Shown: piece after piece, positions 1-5,340 of the stretch
Layout of the letters: each line of letters starts with the position of its first letter
Position numbering within the stretch: the stretch's first letter is position 1
Assembly: GCA_016870235.1 (NCBI GenBank)
Contig: VGCB01000113.1
Coordinates: 1-7,765 of the forward strand
Direction of reading: 5' to 3'
DNA: 7,765 nt
Origin: Actinomycetota bacterium
GTDB lineage: Bacteria > Actinomycetota > Thermoleophilia > Gaiellales > Gaiellaceae
Notes under the pieces: model-generated
Told to the model about the DNA's origin: nothing
The model's database searches: none
The model's input: only the letters and a program-made list of their open reading frames with translations
Made by a program: the position numbers and the translations under genes

Positions 1-2139
1 CTCCCCCGGATCGTCGGCCGCGGGGTCGCTGCCGCCGACTTCGACAACGACGGTCGCGTGGACATCGCCGTCACGGGTGTCGGTGCGCCACTTCAGCTGC
101 TCCGGAACACCGGGGAGGGCGGGCACTGGCTCACCGTCAGTCCGGAGGGCGCTCTTCCCGGGACCCGTGTGTCGGTGACGCTCCCGGACGGGAGGAGGCT
201 CGTGCGCGAGCTGCAGGCGGGCGGCTCCTACCTGTCCTCGGAGGACCCGCGTCTCCACTTCGGACTGGGCGAGACGGCGACCGTGCCCCTCGTCGAGACG
301 ACCTTCCCGGACGGCACGCGGACGCGGCTCGAGAACGTCGCCGGGGATCGCGTCGTCCGGGTCGAGCGGCGGCCGTGGGCGATCGACGACTGCCGGCCCG
401 CGACAGGACCCGGACGATCGGTCGCGCGCGTCTGGGACGAGGCCATCCTCGCGGCCATCCGCACCGATCTCCCGGCCCCGACGACACACGCACGCAACCT
501 GTTCCACCTCTCCGCGGCGATGTGGGACGCGTGGGCGGCGTACGACCCGACTGCGGACGGTGTCTTCGTGACCGAGAAGCCTTCGCCGCCCACGGACATC
601 CGGGCAGCCCGCGAAGCGGCGATCAGCTTCGCCGCGTACCGGCTGCTGACCCGGCGCTATGCGCTGGGCGCCGCCGTGCGCGTGCAACTGGACCGGGTGG
701 CGGCGACGATGCGGTCGCTGTGCTACCGGGTCGAATACACGAAGCACTCGGGCGACGATCCCGCAGCGCTCGGCAACCGCATCGCCGCGGCGGTGATCGC
801 CGCCGGACGCGACGACGGCGCGAATGAGGAAGGCCGTTACGCGGACGAGACGTACCGGCCGGTCAACGAGCCCTTGATCGTGAACGAGCCGGGAGCGGCG
901 ATGCGTGACCCCACCCGCTGGCAGCCGCTCGCCCTCGACCGCTTCGTCTCCCAGAATGGGCTTCCCGTTGCCGGGAAGGTCCAGGCGATCGTCGGCGCCC
1001 AATGGGGCGACGTCCGGAGCTTCGCACTTCCGGCACCGCGCGACGGGCTCCCGATCGACCCCGGTCCTCCCCCGCTCGGACTTCCTGCCGACCCCAGGTA
1101 CAAGGCGGCCGCTGTGGAGGTGCTGCGCTCGAGCGCGAGCCTCGACCCGGGCGACGCGACGAGGATGGACATCGGCCTCGGTGCTCGCGGCAACAACCCG
1201 CTCGGTACGAACGACGGCCGCGGGTACCCCGCGAATCCCGTCACCGGGCAGCCGTATGCGCCGGACGTCGTTCCGGTCGGCGACTACGGACGCGCACTCG
1301 CCGAGTACTGGGCCGACGGGCCGCAGTCCGAGACGCCGCCGGGCCACTGGAACGTGATCGCGAACCTCGTCTCCGACGCGCCCGAGACGGCCCCGACGAT
1401 CGGAACCGGCAGCGAGGCCCGGCTTCGGTGGGACGTCCGTATGTACCTCGCACTGAACGGCGCGCTCCACGATGCGGCGATCGCGGCGGGGGGTGCGAAG
1501 CGCCGGTACGACTCGGCGCGACCGATCTCGATGATCCGGTATCTGGCCGGCAGGGGTCAGTCCTCCGATCGCTCGCTCCCCTCGTTCGATCCCGACGGGC
1601 TCCCGCTGGTACCGGGGCTCGTCGAGGTCGTGACCGCAGAGTCGAGCGCTCCCGGCGGCCGGCACTCGGAGCTTGCGGGGCATGTCGGCGAGATCGCCGT
1701 CCGCGCTTGGCGCGGGACACCGCCGACCCCAGGAACGTCGAGCGGGGTCGGCTGGATTCTCGGGACGCGCTGGGTGCCCTACCAGCGCGACACCTTCGTG
1801 ACACCCGCCTTCCCCGGCTACGTCTCGGGGCACAGCACCTTCAGCCGGGCCGCGGCGGAGGTGCTGAGCGCGTACCTCGGCTCGCCGGCGTTCCCGGGCG
1901 GGGAGCTCGCCGTCGTCATCCCGATCGGGTCGCTCGGGTTCGAGAAGGGACCGTCCGTCCCGGTCACGCTTCGCGCGGCGACGTTCTTCGACGCGGCCGA
2001 CCAGGCCGGTCTCTCCCGGCTCTACGGAGGGATCCACGTGAGCGTCGATGACCTGGCAGGGCGGCGGCTCGGCGCCATCGTCGGGAAACGCGCCTGGGCG
2101 CGGGCGACCGCATTCTTCGCCGGCGCGGCGCGACCCTGA
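1..2139 (+). CDS. FG-GAP / ASPIC-UnbV protein fused to a vanadium-dependent haloperoxidase domain (5' end outside window)
   Basis: The frame is open from base 1, so the true start lies upstream; the GTG at 58 falls inside a repeat and is an internal Val. Numbering residues from base 1, D13, D15, D17 and D21 form a DxDxDGxxD calcium-binding loop of an FG-GAP/VCBS repeat. Residues about 33-105 match the ASPIC/UnbV pattern (HWLTV, GTRVSVTLPDG, LHFGLGE, FPDGTRT). Residues about 120-705 are a vanadium haloperoxidase/PAP2-type domain with K500-x6-R507-P508, S609-G610-H611 and S672-R673-x5-H679-x3-D683, which are the vanadate-binding set. In characterised members these residues hold vanadate and use peroxide to oxidise halides. 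F604 occupies the place of the Phe found in fungal chloroperoxidase and replaced by His in bromoperoxidases (aligned by eye). FG-GAP/ASPIC proteins are usually extracytoplasmic, but any signal peptide is outside the window. Domain assignment is firm; substrate is unknown. Confidence 0.9.
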   Translation, partial: LPRIVGRGVAAADFDNDGRVDIAVTGVGAPLQLLRNTGEGGHWLTVSPEGALPGTRVSVTLPDGRRLVRELQAGGSYLSSEDPRLHFGLGETATVPLVETTFPDGTRTRLENVAGDRVVRVERRPWAIDDCRPATGPGRSVARVWDEAILAAIRTDLPAPTTHARNLFHLSAAMWDAWAAYDPTADGVFVTEKPSPPTDIRAAREAAISFAAYRLLTRRYALGAAVRVQLDRVAATMRSLCYRVEYTKHSGDDPAALGNRIAAAVIAAGRDDGANEEGRYADETYRPVNEPLIVNEPGAAMRDPTRWQPLALDRFVSQNGLPVAGKVQAIVGAQWGDVRSFALPAPRDGLPIDPGPPPLGLPADPRYKAAAVEVLRSSASLDPGDATRMDIGLGARGNNPLGTNDGRGYPANPVTGQPYAPDVVPVGDYGRALAEYWADGPQSETPPGHWNVIANLVSDAPETAPTIGTGSEARLRWDVRMYLALNGALHDAAIAAGGAKRRYDSARPISMIRYLAGRGQSSDRSLPSFDPDGLPLVPGLVEVVTAESSAPGGRHSELAGHVGEIAVRAWRGTPPTPGTSSGVGWILGTRWVPYQRDTFVTPAFPGYVSGHSTFSRAAAEVLSAYLGSPAFPGGELAVVIPIGSLGFEKGPSVPVTLRAATFFDAADQAGLSRLYGGIHVSVDDLAGRRLGAIVGKRAWARATAFFAGAARP

Positions 2140-2168
2140 CCGCACGCCCGCGCGACTACCCTTGATCG
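2134..2168 (+). promoter_or_regulatory. Candidate promoter for a leaderless transcript
   Basis: TACCCT at 2157-2162 fits the actinobacterial -10 pattern TAnnnT and ends six bases before the ATG at 2169. That spacing would place the transcription start at the start codon itself. No Shine-Dalgarno sequence lies in front of this ATG, as expected for a leaderless mRNA. A weak -35-like CTGACC lies at 2136-2141 over the stop codon of the upstream gene, with a short 15-base spacer. Inference from pattern only. Confidence 0.45.
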
Positions 2169-2387
2169 ATGCCGGCCGCTCGCGACCAGGCGACGGTGAG
2201 CCTCCTCCGGTGGCTCCGGCGCCAGCTGCGGCAGCCGACGCCGTGGCGGGAGCATCTCGAGGCAGCGGTCGTGAACGACGACCCCAACGAGGCACGGCGC
2301 ATCCTCGCCGGGGTGGAGTTCACGGCCGGGCAGCGACGGTACGTGGACGACCTGATCGACCGCTGGGAGCGATCGCGTGAGCGTTGA
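2169..2387 (+). CDS. Small hypothetical protein, 72 residues
   Basis: I do not recognise this protein. It is short, charged and probably all-helical: an Arg-rich N-terminal stretch (LLRWLRRQLRQP, about residues 12-23) is followed by two likely helices and ends in WERSRER. There is no signal peptide or membrane segment. The middle (DDPNEARRILAGVEFTAGQRRYVDDL) resembles helical-repeat packing in outline only. It starts 29 bases after the haloperoxidase gene and its last 11 bases overlap the start of the SnoaL-like gene, so the two are probably co-transcribed and translationally coupled. Codon use with G/C-rich third positions matches its neighbours and supports real coding. The ATG at 2169 is chosen because of the TACCCT box just upstream. 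Confidence 0.6.
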   Translation: MPAARDQATVSLLRWLRRQLRQPTPWREHLEAAVVNDDPNEARRILAGVEFTAGQRRYVDDLIDRWERSRER

Positions 2388-2772
2388 GACCAACGCCGCC
2401 GTCGTCCGGGCGCTGTTCGACGCGTTCGCGCGCAAGGACGGGTTCGCGTTGCGCGACCTGTTCGCCGAGGACGCGACGTGGACGGTGCCCGGGAGCGGGA
2501 TCATGGCGGGCACCGCGGCCGGGCGCGACGAGATCATCCGCTTCCTCGGCCGGCTCCCGCGCGAGACAGGTGGGACCTACGGCTCCGAGCTGATCGACGT
2601 GCTCGCCTCGGCAGAGCGCGCCGCCGCGGTCTACCGCGCCTTCGGCGAGCGCGACGGCCGCTCGATCGACATCGTCCAGCTGCTCCTGTTCCGCCTCGAG
2701 GGCGGGCTGATCCGGGAGGCGCTGGCGTTGCCCTCCGACCCGCTCGCGTTCGAGGCCTTCTGGGCGCGCTGA
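2377..2772 (+). CDS. SnoaL-like / NTF2-fold domain protein
   Basis: A 131-residue protein with the layout of the SnoaL-like NTF2 superfamily: an N-terminal helix (NAAVVRALFDAFARKD), then LRDLFAEDATWTVPG, a helix around GRDEIIRFLGRLP, and C-terminal strands around LIDVLAS, AVYRAFGERDGRSIDIVQLLLFRLEGGLI. Members form a cone-shaped pocket and act as small-molecule isomerases, cyclases or hydrolases, or simply as binding proteins; the sequence does not say which, so no substrate is assigned. It is most likely a soluble cytoplasmic protein with no signal peptide. The GTG start at 2377 is supported by GGGAG at 2364-2368, eight bases upstream, and it overlaps the preceding small gene by 11 bases. 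A large hairpin begins seven bases after its stop codon. Confidence 0.85.
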   Translation: MSVETNAAVVRALFDAFARKDGFALRDLFAEDATWTVPGSGIMAGTAAGRDEIIRFLGRLPRETGGTYGSELIDVLASAERAAAVYRAFGERDGRSIDIVQLLLFRLEGGLIREALALPSDPLAFEAFWAR

Positions 2773-2779
2773 TCCATTG

Positions 2780-2841
2780 CCGTACGCTCGCGCGCCTGCT
2801 GAAGTGGTCTTCACGGCAGTAGCAGACGCGCGAGCCTACGG
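2780..2841. terminator. Large hairpin just after the SnoaL-like gene, candidate terminator
   Basis: Arms 2780-2800 and 2821-2841 are 21 bases each and pair at 19 of 21 positions; the exceptions are 2785/2836 (C opposite C) and 2795/2826 (C opposite A). The 20-base loop contains a small GAAG-TGGT-CTTC hairpin. It lies seven bases beyond the stop codon at 2770-2772. There is no T tract, so this is not a classical intrinsic terminator, although U-less hairpins are common at gene ends in high-GC bacteria. The arms are long for a plain terminator, and it may be related to the palindromes that follow. Confidence 0.5.
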
Positions 2842-2850
2842 ATCCTGAGG

Positions 2851-2869
2851 CAGGGGGAGGCTCCCCCTG
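2851..2869. repeat. Short perfect hairpin (8-bp stem, 3-base loop)
   Basis: CAGGGGGA at 2851-2858 and TCCCCCTG at 2862-2869 are exact reverse complements around a three-base loop. It lies ten bases after the larger hairpin at 2780-2841. It could act with it as a two-part terminator or belong to the same palindromic cluster. No T tract follows on either strand. Confidence 0.6.
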
Positions 2870-2897
2870 ACCCCCATCAGACGCCAACCCGCTCCAC

Positions 2898-2910
2898 GAG
2901 ACGCGGTCTC
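2898..2910. repeat. Short perfect hairpin (5-bp stem)
   Basis: GAGAC at 2898-2902 and GTCTC at 2906-2910 flank GCG. On its own this would be unremarkable, but it ends one base before the outer arm of the long nested palindrome at 2912, so it may mark its boundary. Confidence 0.4.
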
Positions 2911-2911
2911 C

Positions 2912-3175
2912 CCGTCTGGCTTCAGCCTGGATCCACCGATGGGCGTGACCGCTCGATCATTCAACTGCGCGCGCCTGCCAGGGTCGTCAGGACGTGCGTG
3001 GGACAGGTCGGGAATGCTCCTGCCTTGTCGATCCTGTCCCGCGCGCGGAGCGCACCGCCTGGGTGCAACCCCTCCATGCCTTTCGGAGGGGCTGCACCCA
3101 GGCGGGAAGCGGCCTGGCGAGCCTGGCAGGATGCACCGCCCACGCCAATCGGTGGATCCAGGCTCGGCCAGACGG
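2912..3175. repeat. Nested long inverted repeat, able to form a three-way-junction structure
   Basis: Stem A pairs 2912-2920 with 3167-3175 (9 bp), 2924-2940 with 3148-3164 (17 bp, perfect) and 2942-2947 with 3141-3146 (6 bp). Stem B pairs 2974-2991 with 3113-3130: 16 of 18 Watson-Crick plus one U-G if transcribed from the plus strand. Inside it are hairpin C (2993-3010 with 3029-3047, one bulge and two U-G) and hairpin D (3055-3075 with 3085-3105, 20 of 21). Linkers at the junction are 1, 7 and 7 bases. Three of the four wobble-compatible pairs read as G-U only on the plus strand, which weakly favours a plus-strand RNA. It could instead be a MITE-like palindromic insertion or a cruciform-forming DNA site; no encoded protein and no clear target-site duplication were seen. 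Confidence 0.75.
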
Positions 3176-3234
3176 TTCCATCGGTGCTCGTTTCGAGTCA
3201 CCCGCGAGCCCGGAGACGTCGACGTCGAGAGGCG

Positions 3235-4002
3235 TCAGGTCCCCCAGCCGGGGTCGCGGCCGACGAGGCCGACCGTCTCGAGCACCGCCTCCATCAGCCG
3301 ACCGGAGGAGAGCACGTGCTCGCGGGCGAGGATCCGGGCCGCCGCGCCGTTCCCCACACGCATCGCTTCGAGGATCGCGCGGTGCTGGGCGCTGTTCCGC
3401 GCCACCATCTCGTCGAGCTCGGCCCGGGCGCTCCACACGCGCTCGCCGATGAACGACCGCCGCGCGCCCTTCGCCAGCCGTTCCACGAGCGGCATCTCCG
3501 CGACGCGGTAGATCACGTCGTGGAACGCGTGGTTCACCTGCATCCACTCGTCGAAGAGCGGGTGATCTCCGCCCGCGGCCCCGTGGCCGCCGATCAGGTC
3601 GAGCGTCAGCGCCGCGAACCGCCCTTCCACGGCGGCGAGCTCGGCGATGTCGTCGCGGGTCATCCGCACGGTCGCGACCTCGGTCGCGAGCGACTCGAGC
3701 TCCGCGCGGACGAGGAACGCCTCCCGCAGCTCCGCCGCCGAGATCGAACGGACGCGGACGCCGCGATTCGGCTCGAAGCTGACGAGCCCGAGCGCCGCCA
3801 GCCTCCGCAGCGCCTCGCGCACCGGCGTGCGGCTGACCTCGAAGCGCTCGCAGAGCTTCTCCTGCCGCAGCACGGTGCCCGGCGTGATCGTCCCGGCCAC
3901 GATCTCGTCCTCGAGCAGCCGCGCGAGGTCGTCGGCCTTCGTCGATCCGATCACCGCGCCCACGATCGACAACTCTACCGTCTTGCATCCAACCTCGGCC
4001 AT
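3235..4002 (-). CDS. GntR-family transcriptional regulator, FCD (FadR-type) subfamily
   Basis: A 255-residue one-component regulator. Residues about 20-88 form the winged helix-turn-helix: TKADDLARLLEDEIVAGTITPG, then the recognition region CERFEVSRTPVREALRRLAALGLV and the wing FEPNRGVRVR. Residues about 93-242 form the helical FCD ligand-binding domain, with the family hallmarks NHAFHDVIYRVAEMP, QHRAILEAM and AREHV, whose histidines usually help bind a metal or carboxylate ligand. FCD regulators typically sense organic or fatty acids. It is divergent from isocitrate lyase, so it is the likely local regulator of the glyoxylate shunt (inference). The start is uncertain: ATG at 4002 has no Shine-Dalgarno sequence; GTG at 3963 or 3954 would still keep the whole HTH, and TAGAGT (minus strand, 3977-3972) could be a -10 for a leaderless version. 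A start further upstream would run into icl and is not credible. Confidence 0.85.
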   Translation of the reverse strand: MAEVGCKTVELSIVGAVIGSTKADDLARLLEDEIVAGTITPGTVLRQEKLCERFEVSRTPVREALRRLAALGLVSFEPNRGVRVRSISAAELREAFLVRAELESLATEVATVRMTRDDIAELAAVEGRFAALTLDLIGGHGAAGGDHPLFDEWMQVNHAFHDVIYRVAEMPLVERLAKGARRSFIGERVWSARAELDEMVARNSAQHRAILEAMRVGNGAAARILAREHVLSSGRLMEAVLETVGLVGRDPGWGT

Positions 4003-4006
4003 TCTG

Positions 4007-4089
4007 GGATCCGAAACGAGCACATGACTGGTAAAACAGCCACTTCTATCCGATGATAGGATCCGAAAACTCACGAACTGGATCCGAGA
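4007..4089. promoter_or_regulatory. Three GGATCCGA boxes in the divergent icl / GntR intergenic region (candidate operators)
   Basis: GGATCCGAAA occurs at 4007-4016 and 4059-4068, and GGATCCGAGA at 4080-4089. A fourth partial copy, ATCCGA, is at 4048-4053. The three full boxes are 52 and 21 bases apart, close to whole helical turns, so they could face the same side of the DNA. The first is five bases from the regulator's ATG, the second overlaps the proposed icl -10 and start site, and the third covers the start of the icl ribosome-binding site. Separately, TGGTAAAACAG at 4029-4039 is one mismatch from the TNGTNNNACNA pattern bound by several FadR-type GntR proteins. Which site binds the regulator is unknown. 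Confidence 0.45.
4054..4062 (+). promoter_or_regulatory. Candidate extended -10 promoter element of the icl-aceB operon
   Basis: TGATAGGAT is a TGn-extended -10 with TAGGAT at 4057-4062. It predicts a start near 4069 and an untranslated leader of about 33 bases that ends in the icl Shine-Dalgarno. There is no good -35 at the expected place (AAACAG, 4034-4039), which the extended -10 may offset. CTATC-CGAT-GATAG (4046-4059) is a small inverted repeat over the element. Confidence 0.4.
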
Positions 4090-4093
4090 GGAG
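4086..4093 (+). promoter_or_regulatory. Shine-Dalgarno sequence of isocitrate lyase
   Basis: GAGAGGAG lies eight bases before the GTG at 4102 and decides this start. Its first bases belong to the third GGATCCGA box, so a protein bound there could influence the leader region of this operon. Confidence 0.75.
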
Positions 4094-4101
4094 CGAAAGC
4101 A

Positions 4102-5340
4102 GTGTCCTACAACCCAACCGTCGAGCGGCCGTACTCCAGCGAGGACGTGGAGCGGCTGCGAGGCTCGATCCGCGTCGAGCACACGATCGCCCGGCTCGGC
4201 GCCGAGCGGCTACGCCGCCTTCTCGCCGAGGAGCAGTACGTGCGGGCGCTCGGCGCGCTCTCCGGCGGCCAGGCCGTGCAGATGGTGAAGGCCGGCCTGC
4301 AGGCCATCTACCTCTCGGGCTGGCAGGTCGCCGCCGACGCGAACCTGTCGGCGCACACCTACCCCGACCAGAGCCTCTACCCCGCGAACAGCGCCCCGGC
4401 GCTCGTGAAGCGGATCACCAACGCGCTGCTGCGGGCCGACCAGATCGCGCACGCCGAGGGCGACGACTCGACGTACTGGCTGGCGCCGATCGTGGCCGAC
4501 GCCGAGGCCGGGTTCGGCGGCCCCCTCAACGTGTTCGAGATCATGAAGGCGTTCATCGAGGCGGGCGCCTCAGGTGTCCACTTCGAGGATCAGCTCTCCT
4601 CCGAGAAGAAGTGCGGCCACCTCGGCGGCAAGGTGCTGATCCCGACCTCGCAGTTCATCCGCACGCTCGTCGCAGCGCGGCTGGCGGCAGACGTGATGGG
4701 CGTGCCGACGGTGATCGAGGCTCGCACCGACGCGCTCGCGGCGACACTGCTGACGAGCGACGTCGACGACGCCGACCGGGAGTTCTGCACCGGCGACCGG
4801 ACGCCCGAGGGCTTCTTCCTCGTCCGCGACGGGCTCGAGGCGGCGATCGCCCGCGGCAAGGCCTACGCGCCCTACGCCGACCTGATCTGGTGCGAGACCT
4901 CGGTGCCCGACCTCGACGAGGCAGAGCAGTTCGCGGCGGCGATCCACGAAGTCTGCCCCGATCGCAAGCTCGCCTACAACTGCTCGCCCTCGTTCAACTG
5001 GCGGAAGCACCTGAGCGACACGCAGATCGCGAGCTTCCAGAATGACCTGGCGAAGATGGGCTATGCGTTCCAGTTCATCACCCTCGCCGGGTTCCACTCC
5101 CTGAACCACGGCATGTTCCAGCTCGCCCGCGGCTACCGCGACGAGGCGATGACGGCCTACGTCGCGCTGCAGGAGGCGGAGTTCGCGGCCGAGGCGGACG
5201 GCTACACTGCGACGCGGCATCAACGCGAGGTCGGCGCCGGCTACTTCGACCAGGTGCTCGAGACGGTGACCGGCGGCGCGGCCTCGACGCTGGCGCTCAA
5301 GGGCTCCACCGAGGAGTCGCAGTTCGACGGAAGCCACTGA
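4102..5340 (+). CDS. aceA: Isocitrate lyase
   Basis: A 412-residue enzyme that cleaves isocitrate into glyoxylate and succinate, the first step of the glyoxylate shunt, needed for growth on acetate and fatty acids. The signature KKCGH lies at residues 169-173, with Cys171 as the catalytic base. Other conserved pieces are [10 protein letters not shown] (70-79), the Mg-site region [12 protein letters not shown] (129-140), IEARTDA (205-211), NCSPSFNW (293-300) and the C-terminal TEESQF. Length fits the short bacterial class (about 410-435 residues), with no insertion as in the long Icl2 forms. The GTG start has a strong Shine-Dalgarno (4086-4093). The stop codon shares its last base with the next gene's ATG, so the two enzymes are made from one operon. 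All recognised active-site motifs are intact. Confidence 0.97.
   Translation: MSYNPTVERPYSSEDVERLRGSIRVEHTIARLGAERLRRLLAEEQYVRALGALSGGQAVQMVKAGLQAIYLSGWQVAADANLSAHTYPDQSLYPANSAPALVKRITNALLRADQIAHAEGDDSTYWLAPIVADAEAGFGGPLNVFEIMKAFIEAGASGVHFEDQLSSEKKCGHLGGKVLIPTSQFIRTLVAARLAADVMGVPTVIEARTDALAATLLTSDVDDADREFCTGDRTPEGFFLVRDGLEAAIARGKAYAPYADLIWCETSVPDLDEAEQFAAAIHEVCPDRKLAYNCSPSFNWRKHLSDTQIASFQNDLAKMGYAFQFITLAGFHSLNHGMFQLARGYRDEAMTAYVALQEAEFAAEADGYTATRHQREVGAGYFDQVLETVTGGAASTLALKGSTEESQFDGSH
5328..5332 (+). promoter_or_regulatory. Shine-Dalgarno-like site for malate synthase within the end of icl
   Basis: GGAAG lies seven bases before the ATG at 5340, inside the last codons of icl. Together with the TGATG overlap it supports translation from 5340. 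The alternative ATG at 5382 has only a C-rich stretch in front of it. Confidence 0.5.

Larger units (their letters stand above)
2773..3234. other. Gene-free convergent intergenic region packed with palindromes
   Basis: This stretch lies between the convergent ends of the SnoaL-like and GntR genes. Open frames cross it, but none has a recognisable protein, a ribosome-binding site or coherent codon use. Almost all of it from 2780 to 3175 can pair into hairpins: 2780-2841, 2851-2869, 2898-2910 and the nested structure 2912-3175. The remainder, 3176-3234, holds only a weak GCTCG-TTT-CGAGT hairpin (3186-3198) and a tandem GACGTC (3215-3226). No tRNA or CRISPR-like structure is present. Confidence 0.8.

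Noticed and set aside
1002..2051. Long alternative-frame plus-strand ORF inside the haloperoxidase gene
   Set aside because: Arg/Pro/Gly-rich translation with no domain; the overlapping frame carries all haloperoxidase motifs.
3055..3105. Hairpin D considered as part of a tRNA or a CRISPR-type repeat
   Set aside because: No cloverleaf, no T-loop consensus and no regularly spaced direct repeats; it is a single long hairpin within a larger palindrome.
2912..3175. Classical insertion sequence
   Set aside because: No transposase frame lies between the inverted arms and no clear flanking target duplication was found, so only a MITE-like origin remains possible.
2939..4056. Plus-strand open frames across the palindromic gap and the regulator gene
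   Set aside because: They run antisense to a clear GntR gene and through inverted repeats, lack ribosome sites and have no coherent protein features.
4003..4182. N-terminal extension of the GntR regulator to a start at 4182
   Set aside because: It would overlap the first 81 bases of icl and its promoter; the extra residues resemble nothing in the family and the HTH begins well downstream.
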